Notes: generated from the sequence alone by a model not told the origin. Numbered from the stretch's first letter, positions 1 through 6,717 are shown. The stretch is 11,678 nt of DNA from Actinomycetes bacterium (GCA_021827225.1 JAKAXG010000064.1:1-11678); one strand, 5' to 3'. Program-made: numbers and translations.

Positions 1-51
1 GGGGGCCGGCGGCGGACGGGGGCCGGCGGCGGACGGGGGCCGGCGGCTGAC
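1..51. repeat. 17-bp tandem repeat, three copies
   Basis: Three head-to-tail copies of the unit GGGGGCCGGCGGCGGAC occupy 1-17, 18-34 and 35-51. The first two are identical and the third has one G-to-T change at position 48. The array touches the window edge, so more copies may lie to the left. The unit is G-rich on the plus strand. No reading frame with coding character crosses it. It may be a minisatellite in the intergenic space downstream of nucS. Confidence 0.85.
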
Positions 52-60
52 GGGGAAGCT

Positions 61-105
61 CGATTGGCGGATTTCTGCCCTCTACGGGCATAAATCCGCC
101 AATCG
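61..105. terminator. 45-bp near-perfect hairpin, possible bidirectional terminator
   Basis: The left arm CGATTGGCGGATTT (61-74) pairs perfectly with AAATCCGCCAATCG (92-105). Inside it, after one C/T mismatch, TGCCC (76-80) pairs with GGGCA (86-90) around the 5-base loop TCTAC. The structure is far too regular for chance and lies downstream of nucS on the minus strand. There is no U-run after either arm, so a canonical rho-independent terminator is not proven. Alternatives are a REP-like intergenic palindrome or a protein-binding site. The inverted repeat is directly visible; its role is inferred. Confidence 0.6.
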
Positions 106-115
106 GATCCAGACA

Positions 116-164
116 GACCGTCCGTCACCCATTCGGGGGCCCGTGCCAACCCCCTGGGACGGTC
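116..164 (-). terminator. Nested inverted repeat at the nucS 3' end
   Basis: GACCGTCC (116-123) is complementary to GGACGGTC (157-164), with an inner GGGGG/CCCCC pairing between them. The outer arm overlaps the nucS stop codon. Read on the minus strand this forms a long GC-rich stem, with no T-run after it. It could contribute to transcript end formation together with the hairpin at 61-105. This is weakly supported. Confidence 0.25.
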
Positions 165-822
165 AGAAAAGGGTCAGGCGGTCCGGAGCGATGCCGCGCA
201 GCTCGTCGTAATCGACCTCGACACATTCGATCCCGCGGGCTGCGGCCAGCACCTGCGCCTGGGGCTTTATCCGCTGGGCCACGAACATCCCGCGCACCGG
301 CCTGAGCCGGCCGTCCAGATCGAGCCGCTCCAGGTAACGGGCCAGTTGCTCCACGCCGTCGATCTCGCCCCTCCGCTTGATCTCGATGGCCACGGCCTGC
401 CCCTCGGCGTCGCGGCAGAGGAGGTCGACCGGGCCGATGTCGGTCGGGTACTCCCGTCGAACCAGTTTCAGACCGGGGCCCAGCACGTCGGGACGGGCGG
501 CCAGAAGCTCCTGCAGGTCGGCCTCGACCCCATCCTTCCTCAGGCCGGGATCAACACCGAGATCGTGCTCCACGTCGTAGTGGACCTGCTCCAGGTGGAT
601 GGTGATGGTCTCGCCCTTGGAGTTCGCGACGACCCACCGGTCCTCGTCGACCTGGAGCCGGCACGGTGGCGTCATCCAGTTCAACGGCTTGTACGCCCCG
701 CCGTCGGAGTGGACCGACACGGAACCATCGGCCTTCACCATGATCAGCCTGGTCGCCGACGGCAGATGGGCGGACAGGCGGCCGGCGTAGTCGACCCGGC
801 AGGTGGCGATGACCAGACGCAT
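163..822 (-). CDS. nucS: Endonuclease NucS (mismatch-specific, non-canonical mismatch repair)
   Basis: NucS (EndoMS) cuts both strands at certain base mismatches and provides mismatch repair in actinobacteria and archaea that lack MutS/MutL. The 219-residue product has an N-terminal beta-rich DNA-binding and dimerisation region (about 1-100). A RecB-like nuclease domain follows with D133 (IGPVDLL), E147-x-K149 (AIEIKRR), Q159 and Y163 in the family pattern. The C-terminus, DRLTLF, matches the short clamp-binding tail known in this family. The start is the ATG at 820-822 ([10 protein letters not shown]), which matches the family N-terminus. The frame stays open 27 codons further to 903, but that stretch is Arg/Gly/Ala-rich and unlike NucS. 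No Shine-Dalgarno is visible. A -10-like CAGAAT sits nine bases before the ATG, so the message may be leaderless. The function is known from family homologues; the identification rests on motifs I can see. Confidence 0.95.
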   Translation of the reverse strand: MRLVIATCRVDYAGRLSAHLPSATRLIMVKADGSVSVHSDGGAYKPLNWMTPPCRLQVDEDRWVVANSKGETITIHLEQVHYDVEHDLGVDPGLRKDGVEADLQELLAARPDVLGPGLKLVRREYPTDIGPVDLLCRDAEGQAVAIEIKRRGEIDGVEQLARYLERLDLDGRLRPVRGMFVAQRIKPQAQVLAAARGIECVEVDYDELRGIAPDRLTLF

Positions 823-831
823 GGCCCAGTC

Positions 832-837
832 ATTCTG
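832..837 (-). promoter_or_regulatory. Candidate -10 element of nucS
   Basis: On the minus strand CAGAAT lies nine bases before the nucS ATG. A transcript from it would start within a few bases of the ATG. No -35 box is visible at the usual spacing. The same hexamer sits eight bases before the macrodomain gene start. This is an inference from position and sequence only. Confidence 0.25.
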
Positions 838-922
838 GCCGATCAGACCGGCACGGGCCCGCACCCCCGCCCTCCGCACCCCCGGCCCGGCACGGATCCG
901 CACCCGGGGCCGGGCGCGGCCC

Positions 923-928
923 TAGCGT
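923..928 (+). promoter_or_regulatory. Candidate -10 element (TAGCGT) for the plus-strand membrane gene
   Basis: TAGCGT fits the actinobacterial TANNNT -10 pattern and lies in the 227-bp space between divergent nucS and the gene annotated from 1050. Coding-like codon usage in that gene's frame begins just downstream, at about 939. This raises the possibility that transcription starts near 935 and translation begins at a non-standard codon close to it. No clear -35 box is seen. Confidence 0.25.
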
Positions 929-1049
929 TGGGACCCTGGTCGAACCCGTCCCGAGCATCGAGGAAGCGCCGGCCTGGTCCCACCCGGCCCCGGCCCCGCC
1001 GCCCGACGGCCCCGAAGCCGCCGGCCGCATCGGCGCGCCCATCCGGCAA

Positions 1050-1820
1050 GTGGCGGCGGACGCGGTTGCGACGGGACCGTGGGGCCGCCCGCTGCGTCCC
1101 CTCCGCCCCTTCACTGCCTACCTGCGAGGGGCCGACACAGACGAAGGGGGTGGCAGCCCCCCGGATGCCGCCCCGCATACGGACCGGGGTACCGGGACGG
1201 ATGCGGGCTCTCCCTTACCGCTCCGGCCAGCGAAGGAGGAGGCGCCGGTCGACCGGCCGCCCTACAGCATGGTCAGGCCTCCTCCCCCGCCGCCCCTGGC
1301 GCCGGGACGCGACGAGCGGCAGCTCGGCCGTCGCTCCCGCTCCCTGCCAGGCCGGCGCTGGCCCTTGGAGGCCCTGGCCGCCGTGGTCCTGCTCTTCGTG
1401 ATGGGGGCGGTCTTCCATCCGACCGCACCCAGTCCTCCCACCCCGGCGGAGCGCTGGCTGGAGGCAAACAGCCACCGCATCGTGGCGCTGGCCCGGGACA
1501 TCGCGGGCCTGCAGGGCTCGCTCCTTCGGGCGACGACGGCTTCCTCCCGGCCCCGTGCGGCCGCTCCTCCCATCCTGCGACTCCGAGCGGACCTGGACCG
1601 GGCCGAACATCTGGGCGCCCCGCCCGTAGCATCCGTGAGACGCATCTGGACCTCCGCCCTCGAAGAGGCCGGGGCGGCGTTACGGATACTGACCACCTCC
1701 GGGGCCGCACCCACAGCCACCCGGTTGGCCTCGGCACGGGCCGACCTGGACGCGGCCGGCCAGGCGCTGGTGGCGGTATCGGCGGGCGCCCACTCGCCGG
1801 CACCCATACTCCCCCACTGA
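1050..1820 (+). CDS. Single-pass membrane protein of unknown function
   Basis: I do not recognise the family. As annotated (256 residues) there is a long Pro/Gly/charged cytoplasmic region (1-104), including a PPPPPP run near residue 80. One membrane segment follows (about 105-122, WPLEALAAVVLLFVMGAVF), then an external, Ala/Arg/Leu-rich, probably helical part (130-256) with no cysteines. By the positive-inside rule the N-terminus is cytoplasmic (RRSRSLPGRR precedes the segment). The start is uncertain. GTG at 1050 is the first standard start in the frame but has no ribosome binding site. Strong G/C third-position bias continues upstream to about 939 without a start codon. ATG at 1269 (MVRPPPPPP) is a shorter alternative. 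The gene is divergent from nucS and its stop lies 37 bp from the end of the convergent tad operon, so it need not be part of either. That it is a real gene is supported by codon bias and the membrane segment. Confidence 0.7.
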   Translation: MAADAVATGPWGRPLRPLRPFTAYLRGADTDEGGGSPPDAAPHTDRGTGTDAGSPLPLRPAKEEAPVDRPPYSMVRPPPPPPLAPGRDERQLGRRSRSLPGRRWPLEALAAVVLLFVMGAVFHPTAPSPPTPAERWLEANSHRIVALARDIAGLQGSLLRATTASSRPRAAAPPILRLRADLDRAEHLGAPPVASVRRIWTSALEEAGAALRILTTSGAAPTATRLASARADLDAAGQALVAVSAGAHSPAPILPH

Positions 1821-1857
1821 ACAACAGGAACGGCGCTACCCACCTCCCGTCCCGTTG

Positions 1858-2394
1858 CTACCCGCACCGGAGGGGCTGCGGGGCACCCGGAAAGGCCGGC
1901 CTGGGAACTGCCGGCCCGCTCGCCAGGGAGGCGGCGGCACTCGATCTGACAGACCGGTGCGCCAGGCCGGGGATGGCCCGGCCGAATACCGCGTCGACGA
2001 CCGCGGAGCCGCTGACCCGGACCGAATCGCCGTCGATGGCCATGGCCAGGGTTATGTGGTGGAGCCCCGAATCGTGCTGGGCCGCCACAGCAGCACACAC
2101 TGTCCGGGCCACCGCAGAGGGATCGAGCACCAGGCTTCCCTGACGGTAGAACGAGGAGTTGTCCAGTCCGGCCGTGACCGCGTCGTTGGCCGCGGCCGAG
2201 AGGGCGTCGTGCAACTGCTGCTGGCCCAGATACGCAACCGCGCTGTCGACCGCCAGTGACGCCAGCAGCACCAGCACCAGGAATCCGGCCGGCACCAGCG
2301 CCAGGGCGCTCCCCAGTTCACTGGTGCCCGCCCGTCCTTCGCCACGGGTTCCTCTGATGCGGTGCTGAACGGCATCTGCGCCGGTCACGGGCAC
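1858..2394 (-). CDS. TadE/TadG-like pilus assembly protein (last gene of tad operon)
   Basis: TadE- and TadG-type proteins are minor pseudopilins or anchors of Tad (tight adherence, Flp) pili. This 178-residue protein has a short charged N-terminus, then GTSELGSALALVPAGFLVLVLL-like sequence forming one membrane helix (about 28-56), and an external domain. The segment after the helix (LGQQQLHDALSAAANDAVTAG, 56-76) resembles the conserved start of TadG-like proteins, where the helix is followed by an Ala-rich amphipathic stretch. The GTG at 2394 has an AGGAG seven bases upstream and overlaps the previous gene by 10 bases. A second GTG at 2388 would make a GTGA overlap but is 13 bases from the AGGAG. 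The protein has two cysteines (in VCAAV and near the C-terminus). Its role in pilus assembly is inferred from the family resemblance and the operon; it is too short to be a classic full-length TadG. Confidence 0.8.
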   Translation of the reverse strand: MPVTGADAVQHRIRGTRGEGRAGTSELGSALALVPAGFLVLVLLASLAVDSAVAYLGQQQLHDALSAAANDAVTAGLDNSSFYRQGSLVLDPSAVARTVCAAVAAQHDSGLHHITLAMAIDGDSVRVSGSAVVDAVFGRAIPGLAHRSVRSSAAASLASGPAVPRPAFPGAPQPLRCG

Positions 2395-2939
2395 GACGCT
2401 GCTCCTGGCAGTCCGGACCGGAACGGATCGACCAGCTCCGAGTGGTCACTCCTGACCAGAAGGCCACGTCCCACCCGGCCCACGAACGGCAGGTCGAGCA
2501 GGGGCGCCGGGTAGGACACGGCGATGGTGACGCGGCTGCACCGGGCGAATCCGCCAGATACGACGGATATCCGTGCCCGGTCCGGATTGCGGCCGAACCC
2601 GGCGAGTGCCTGATCGGCGGCGATGGTGGCATCGGACGCTGCGGCCTCCGGGTCGGCCGCTTCGACGAAGGTCCGAGCCGCCTGGCGGGCCGCTTCGGTC
2701 GTGGCGCCCTTGGTGTCCACGATCGCCCACGCGTAGGCGACCAGGAGGGTGCCGGCCACGAACAGCAGCATCCCGAACAGAAGACCTGAGAATCCACCCA
2801 CGAAGCCGGCTTCGTCCCGGTGCCGGCCACGCAGGGAGTGGCACCTCTCAGCAGGCGCTGAGGCAGCAGCCAGCCTCCGCTGCCCGGCGCCGGCCACCGG
2901 AGGGCACCGGAGCCGCGGCGATCGGGCGCCGGCGCTCAA
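2385..2939 (-). CDS. TadE-like minor pilin/anchor protein
   Basis: The 184-residue product has a 40-residue basic leader, then a membrane helix (about 47-72, FVGGFSGLLFGMLLFVAGTL). An amphipathic Ala-rich helix follows (DTKGATTEAARQAARTFVEA), a pattern typical of TadE-like proteins of actinobacterial tad loci. The external part carries the paired-strand-like SVVSGGFARCSRVTIAVSYPAPLL. The start chosen is TTG at 2939, which overlaps the preceding stop as TTGA and has GGAG eight bases before it. GTG at 2897 is a weaker alternative without a ribosome binding site. The unusually long leader may mean a later start. The TadE assignment rests on topology, size and neighbours rather than a diagnostic motif. 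Confidence 0.75.
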   Translation of the reverse strand: MSAGARSPRLRCPPVAGAGQRRLAAASAPAERCHSLRGRHRDEAGFVGGFSGLLFGMLLFVAGTLLVAYAWAIVDTKGATTEAARQAARTFVEAADPEAAASDATIAADQALAGFGRNPDRARISVVSGGFARCSRVTIAVSYPAPLLDLPFVGRVGRGLLVRSDHSELVDPFRSGLPGAASCP

Positions 2940-3292
2940 CGGAACCGCTCCGTTCGCACCGTCACGGTTCTGGCGATGCGGCTCCAGCCCGGCAGGCCCG
3001 GAAGGAACTCGGGGCTGTGGGCCACCACGTGCAGCACGACCTGCCGGGCGTCCGCCTCCTCCCAGACGAAGCGGGTCTTCCTCCTCCCGAAGGACCCCAA
3101 CTCGAGCCGGGCGGACGCCTCGGCCTGGGCCTCGTCGTCGGCTGGGACGGGCGACTGGGCCACGCTCTCCGCCGCCCGGGTGGCCACCGAGGTCAGGACC
3201 GAGGTGGCGTAGAGCCGCACGATCACCTGGGTGGCGAAGAGCAGGAGCACCATGAAGATGGCGAACCCGATCACCGTCCCGATGATCGCCAC
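2936..3292 (-). CDS. Small TadE-like membrane protein
   Basis: The 118-residue product begins almost directly with a membrane helix (MAIIGTVIGFAIFMVLLLFA). It continues into RLYATSVLTSVATRAAESVAQ, again an amphipathic, Ala/Ser-rich helix, followed by a charged external domain (FGRRKTRFVWEEADARQVVLHVVAH). This is the topology of TadE-type pseudopilins. Longer starts at ATG 3370 or 3358 would overlap the pilin gene by 50-62 bases. Codon use there is good in the pilin frame and poor in this one (third positions of GTA, AGA, CCA, CGA, GCT), so I place the start at GTG 3292, 16 bases after the pilin stop. No ribosome binding site is visible, which suggests translational coupling. Its stop overlaps the next start (TTGA). 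It is the least typical of the three TadE-like genes. Confidence 0.7.
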   Translation of the reverse strand: MAIIGTVIGFAIFMVLLLFATQVIVRLYATSVLTSVATRAAESVAQSPVPADDEAQAEASARLELGSFGRRKTRFVWEEADARQVVLHVVAHSPEFLPGLPGWSRIARTVTVRTERFR

Positions 3293-3308
3293 GCCCGCAG
3301 CGGGCGCG

Positions 3309-3527
3309 TCAGCAGCTCGTGGTGGTCTGCCCGATACAGTTGACCTGGCGGTCGACATGGGCGGCGGCATGGTTGAACGTCGAATCGAAGGCGATCCACA
3401 TGGCCACCCCGATGAAGGCCATCACCAGGACGGCGATGGCAGTAGAAATGACACCTTCTCCGCGCTCGTCGCGCTCTGGACCTGCCACCCGTTTACCTCC
3501 GGGATAACGGGTCTTGCAGACAGTCAT
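3309..3527 (-). CDS. Short Flp-like pilin candidate with C-terminal Cys loop
   Basis: The 72-residue product has a basic leader (residues 1-22) and the sequence ERGEGVISTAIAVLVMAFIG, a hydrophobic helix preceded by glycine and acidic residues. It ends in a short hydrophilic tail with two cysteines nine residues apart (C64 and C72). Size and layout match Flp-type major pilins, and its position just after tadC suits one. However, the classic Glu-Tyr pair of Flp pilins is absent, so cleavage after the Gly at 23 or 25 is only a proposal. ATG 3527 is preceded by GGGGGAGG with 4-base spacing. The frame remains open to 3584 but those codons lie in the promoter region. A separate promoter candidate lies just upstream, as expected for a subunit needed in excess. 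An alternative is another small TadE-like anchor. Confidence 0.75.
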   Translation of the reverse strand: MTVCKTRYPGGKRVAGPERDERGEGVISTAIAVLVMAFIGVAMWIAFDSTFNHAAAHVDRQVNCIGQTTTSC

Positions 3528-3565
3528 TCCGCCTCCCCCCGATGGGCTCGCCTGACTCTCTCCGT

Positions 3566-3595
3566 AAACTACGCAAACTCCCATAATGTGCGCAA
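3566..3595 (-). promoter_or_regulatory. Candidate internal promoter before the pilin gene
   Basis: In the 75-bp gap between tadC and the pilin gene, minus-strand TTGCGC (3590-3595) and TAGTTT (3566-3571) are separated by 18 bases. TAGTTT fits TANNNT. The predicted start would give a leader of about 30 bases that contains the strong GGGGGAGG. This is the only sizeable gap inside the tad operon, which supports an extra promoter for the pilin. It is a visual call. Confidence 0.4.
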
Positions 3596-3596
3596 T

Positions 3597-3609
3597 GGCC
3601 TTTCAGGCC
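3597..3609. terminator. Small hairpin over the tadC stop codon
   Basis: GGCCT TTC AGGCC is a perfect 5-bp stem with a 3-base loop that includes the tadC stop. It has no T-run, so it is unlikely to terminate fully. It could attenuate or stabilise the transcript at the junction between the tadABC part and the pilin part of the operon. Confidence 0.2.
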
Positions 3610-4502
3610 TTTGCGAACAAATTCAGGGCGGCGAGGAACGGCACCGCCAGCAGGAGTGCCCCCGGGACGAGGGTGGCCACGGTGACCGGCACCCAGACCT
3701 GTTGGGCCCGCCGCTCCATCAGCTCGATGGTCCGGCGGTGCAGGTCCCGCCGGGCCTGTCTCGCCTCTGTGGTCACCATGCGACCCAGGTCGGCCGCCGC
3801 CGAGTGCACCGTCAGTATGCCTACCAGCCGTTCCACGGCAGCAGACCCGCTGCGATCGGCCCACTCCCTCAGAGCCTCTGATTCAGACAGCCCCTGCTGC
3901 AGCCGGTTGACGACGTCCTCCAGGTCGCGAGCCACGCATCCCCTGCCCCGGGCAGCCAGCCGGCCGAGCGCGGCACCGAGGGAGTAGCCGGCGTTCAGCA
4001 GGATGGCCAGCTGCTCCGACACCACCGGCAGCTCCTCCTCGGTCGCCCGCTGCCAGCGTTCCGACGCCCGGGCCAGGCGCTGCTCGATCACGAGGAACAC
4101 CAGGAGAGGGGCGCCCCCCACCAGCAGCAGACCGAGTGGCACCGACCGGCCGAGCGACGACAGCGCGGCGCCTGCCACCAGGGCTACACCGCACCAGCCC
4201 ATCTGGTGGGCGCGGAAGGCGGCAGGCGTCGTGTCCGAGTGGACCCTCCGTAGCCTCAGCTCTGACCTCTCCTGAACGCCGAAGAGCGCCGCCAGACGAT
4301 CACCGATGTCGCGCGCCAAGGGGGTCATCACCTCGCGCACCGACTCAACCGAACCGACGGGCCCGCGCTCCCGACCCCCCGCTCCCGGATGGAACGGCCG
4401 GAGCCGCTCGGTCAACGGCGGCCGGGCGAACCGTCTCCAGCCGGACAGGAGAAGGGTGGCGCCGATCCAGACCAGCACCCCGGCCCCGAGAGCCAGCCTC
4501 AC
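3603..4502 (-). CDS. tadC: Tad pilus inner-membrane platform protein TadC
   Basis: TadC and TadB form the membrane platform on which the TadA ATPase acts to assemble or secrete the pilus. The 299-residue product belongs to the type II secretion F (GspF-like) family. It has an N-terminal membrane helix (LALGAGVLVWIGATLLL), a paired hydrophobic region (VALVAGAALSSLG...LGLLLVGGAPLLVFLVI), a helical cytoplasmic domain with LPVVSEQLAILLNAGYSLGAALGRLA, and a C-terminal membrane helix (VPVTVATLVPGALLLAVPFLAAL). The start GTG 4502 overlaps the tadB stop as GTGA. ATG 4559 is further upstream in frame but lies within tadB. A cytoplasmic DRSGSAAVERLVGIL segment matches the second F-domain repeat. The family is clear from layout and position; TadB versus TadC is assigned by gene order. 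Confidence 0.9.
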   Translation of the reverse strand: MRLALGAGVLVWIGATLLLSGWRRFARPPLTERLRPFHPGAGGRERGPVGSVESVREVMTPLARDIGDRLAALFGVQERSELRLRRVHSDTTPAAFRAHQMGWCGVALVAGAALSSLGRSVPLGLLLVGGAPLLVFLVIEQRLARASERWQRATEEELPVVSEQLAILLNAGYSLGAALGRLAARGRGCVARDLEDVVNRLQQGLSESEALREWADRSGSAAVERLVGILTVHSAAADLGRMVTTEARQARRDLHRRTIELMERRAQQVWVPVTVATLVPGALLLAVPFLAALNLFAKA

Positions 4503-5398
4503 CGGAACACCCTGGGCGAACGGGGAAGTTTCATCAGGCGTCCGGACCAGGCCCAGCATGCCGCCACGGCCACCAGGCCGATGGCCACCGCAATCTGACC
4601 GCCGGTGGTGGCGTAGGCCTGGCGGCCGGTCCCGATGGTCAATCCGGCCAGTGCCATTCCCAGCGGCACCAGGAGAACGAAGCGCCGGGCGAAGCGAACG
4701 CCCGCCTGGTGGGTCACCGAGTCCTTGCGGTTCTGCAGATCGATCACCCGGTCCTCGATCAGGTCGGACAGCCTCGAATCCAGGTCGGTGCCGCCGATCT
4801 CATGCGCCAGGAGAAGGGTCTCGAGGATCGCATCGGCGGAGGGATCGGCCAGCCTGTCCTTCAGCAGCGCCGCGGTCCGGCCGAAGTCGGTGGTCAGGAG
4901 CCATTCCCGCTCGGCAGCCGCCATCGCGGGGCGCCACTCCTCAGGCGCTCTGCGTCCCGCTTCGAACAAAGCCTGCGGCACGGACCTCCCGAGCGAGCCG
5001 GTCCTCAGCCTCATCTCCTCCAGCAGGACGGGCCAGGATTCGCCAGCCTTCTCAATCCGGAGTTGACGTCGGCGGCGGTAGGCGGACACCGGGAAGCTGG
5101 CGGCGAGAAATCCGACGATGAGGGCGGGGACCGCGGCGTCGAACAGCAGGTAGCCCCCGACTCCGCCCAGCACGAACAGCGCTCCCACAGCCGACGCGAA
5201 CTCCCCCACCGACACCGTCCCGATACCCGCCTGATCGAGCCAGACCCGCATCCCGGAGCGGACATCCCAGCGGCGGCCTGGTCCGCGCTGGGCCCGCCGG
5301 TCCCGGGACGTCCCCGCCACCGCCGAGTAGAGCAGGTACGCCCCGGCCCCCGCCAGCACCGCGGCCCCAGCCGCCGATATGGCGGCCACCTGATTCAT
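4499..5398 (-). CDS. tadB: Tad pilus inner-membrane platform protein TadB
   Basis: The 299-residue type II secretion F-family protein begins with a membrane helix (VAAISAAGAAVLAGAGAYLL). It then has a basic loop (GTSRDRRAQRGPGRRW), a second hydrophobic pair (FASAVGALFVLGGVGGYLLF and AAVPALIVGFLAASFPVSAY), and a cytoplasmic domain with ESWPVLLEEMRLRTGSLGRS, the F-domain motif region. Two C-terminal membrane helices follow (FVLLVPLGMALAGLTIG and QIAVAIGLVAVAACWAW). ATG 5398 overlaps the tadA stop as ATGA and has GGAGGG six bases upstream, so the start is firm. The frame is open far upstream through tadA, which is shadow. It works with TadC as platform for the TadA motor. Confidence 0.9.
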   Translation of the reverse strand: MNQVAAISAAGAAVLAGAGAYLLYSAVAGTSRDRRAQRGPGRRWDVRSGMRVWLDQAGIGTVSVGEFASAVGALFVLGGVGGYLLFDAAVPALIVGFLAASFPVSAYRRRRQLRIEKAGESWPVLLEEMRLRTGSLGRSVPQALFEAGRRAPEEWRPAMAAAEREWLLTTDFGRTAALLKDRLADPSADAILETLLLAHEIGGTDLDSRLSDLIEDRVIDLQNRKDSVTHQAGVRFARRFVLLVPLGMALAGLTIGTGRQAYATTGGQIAVAIGLVAVAACWAWSGRLMKLPRSPRVFR

Positions 5399-6717
5399 GC
5401 CGGTCCCTCCGCTGTCACCAGCGAACGGGTATCGAAGCCGTGCAACTCGAGAGCGCGGGCTGCCCGCACCGGCAGGTTGCCCGACCAGCGGAGGGCGTCC
5501 GTGAAGCGGGGCCGCACGAAGAGGCTGGTCGTCGTGAAGGCGACGGTCCCGGCTGCCACCTGGAGGTCCTCGACCGCCAGCACCTCGGTGACCCGGATGT
5601 CCCCGTTCTGGCGGGCACAGTGCACCACGACGTCGATGGCTTCGCTCACCAGGGCCGACAGGGCAGAGACGGTGAGGTCTGAGCCGGTCTCGGCCAGTTG
5701 ACAGATGAACCTCAGACGCGAGAGTGCCTGGCGGGCCGAACCCGAATGGATGGTGGTGAACCCCTGGACCCCCGATGACAGGGTCAGCAGGAGCGGCAGA
5801 GCCTCCCGGTCGCGCACCTCCCCGACGATGGCCACATCGGGCGCCATCCGCAGGAATCCGGCGACCAGGCGGCGCAGATCGACCTCCTTGCGATCGGCGC
5901 GGGCCGGGCGGGTCTGCATGTGCGCCACGTTCGGCAACGGCACGTCGGTCTCGAAGACCTCCTCGGCCACCACCACCCGGAGGGAAGGCTCCACCTCCGC
6001 CGCCAGGCAGCCGAGAAGGGTTGTCTTGCCCGATCCGGGGGCGCCGGCGATCAAGACCGACAGACCGCTCCGGACGCAGGCGCCCAGGAAGCGGGCGGTC
6101 GCCTGGTCGAGCATCTCGAGAGCGATCAGCTCGTGCAGCGACCGGCGGGCCACGCCGGAGAATTTTCTGATGTTCACCAGCAGGTGGCCGTCCCGGCCGA
6201 TGTCCGAGTGGACGATGTGCAGGCGGGCTCCGTTGTCCAGCTGGGCGTCCTGCAGGCCCTCCGCCGGGTCGAGCTTGCGGTGCGACCGGCTGGCGTCGTC
6301 GAGGATCTTGGTCAGGACCCGGCTGACGTGGTCGTCGTCGTGGAAGACCTCGTTGTGGTAGCCGCCCGCTCCGGAGTGCCGCTTGGTGAAGATGGCGGCC
6401 GGGCCGTTCACCATGATCTCCCACACGTCCGGATCGGCCAGTAGCGGCTCGAGCGGACCGTAGCCGATCAGGTTCCGCAGTCCCCGCTCGACCGCCCCGT
6501 CCGGGTCGGCGATGTCGATCGGGCGGCGGCCGCGACGGAATTCCTCCCGCCACCGCGATACCTCCTCCACCAGCAGGTCCCGCAGCCGATCCCGGGCCCG
6601 GGGCTCCGCCATGTCGATGTCAGCTTCCTTGGCCCGCTCCTGAACGGCCCGCTCGATCTCGCGGAGAGGCGACGTCCACTCCCAAGCCGCTTCGCTGGTC
6701 ACCGCGCCGCTGACCAC
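5395..6717 (-). CDS. tadA: Tad pilus assembly ATPase TadA (CpaF-type)
   Basis: TadA powers Flp pilus assembly and is a hexameric AAA-like secretion ATPase of the GspE/VirB11 superfamily. The 440-residue product has an N-terminal helical region (1-75) and the CpaF signature region GYGPLEPLLADPDVWEIMVNG (85-105). The Walker A GAPGSGKTT lies at 225-233, acidic residues at AEEVFETDVPLP (251-262), the Walker B-type VAIVGEVRDREAL at 295-307 and the His box HSGSARQAL at 324-332. All core motifs look intact. GTG 6717 gives a start just after an AT-rich promoter-like stretch. GTG 6702 (MTSEAAWEW) is equally possible, and neither has a clear ribosome binding site. The frame stays open to 7113 across a terminator and the avidin-like gene, which is not credible. 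It is first in a seven-gene operon. Confidence 0.95.
   Translation of the reverse strand: MVSGAVTSEAAWEWTSPLREIERAVQERAKEADIDMAEPRARDRLRDLLVEEVSRWREEFRRGRRPIDIADPDGAVERGLRNLIGYGPLEPLLADPDVWEIMVNGPAAIFTKRHSGAGGYHNEVFHDDDHVSRVLTKILDDASRSHRKLDPAEGLQDAQLDNGARLHIVHSDIGRDGHLLVNIRKFSGVARRSLHELIALEMLDQATARFLGACVRSGLSVLIAGAPGSGKTTLLGCLAAEVEPSLRVVVAEEVFETDVPLPNVAHMQTRPARADRKEVDLRRLVAGFLRMAPDVAIVGEVRDREALPLLLTLSSGVQGFTTIHSGSARQALSRLRFICQLAETGSDLTVSALSALVSEAIDVVVHCARQNGDIRVTEVLAVEDLQVAAGTVAFTTTSLFVRPRFTDALRWSGNLPVRAARALELHGFDTRSLVTAEGPA

Noticed and set aside
1..51. Possible CRISPR array
   Set aside because: The 17-bp units are directly adjacent with no unique spacers, and no cas gene is nearby.
823..903. 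27-residue N-terminal extension of NucS
   Set aside because: The NucS family begins at MRLV. The extension is Arg/Gly/Ala-rich and lies in the promoter region.
346..1401. A 351-codon plus-strand open frame overlapping nucS and the membrane gene
   Set aside because: It is antisense to nucS for half its length, is composed of Arg/Pro-rich low-complexity sequence past that, and has no domain. High GC makes such shadow frames common.
1821..1857. Possible terminator between the convergent membrane gene and tad operon
   Set aside because: Only a 5-base AACGG/CCGTT pairing with an 18-base loop and no T-run could be found, which is not enough to call.
4136..5701. A 521-codon plus-strand open frame antisense to tadA, tadB and tadC
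   Set aside because: Composition is Arg/Pro/Gly-rich with no recognisable domain, while the minus strand carries three clear tad proteins with coupled starts.
5399..6553. Upstream extension of tadB through tadA
   Set aside because: The region encodes TadA in another frame with all ATPase motifs. The ATG at 5398 has a strong ribosome binding site and an ATGA overlap.
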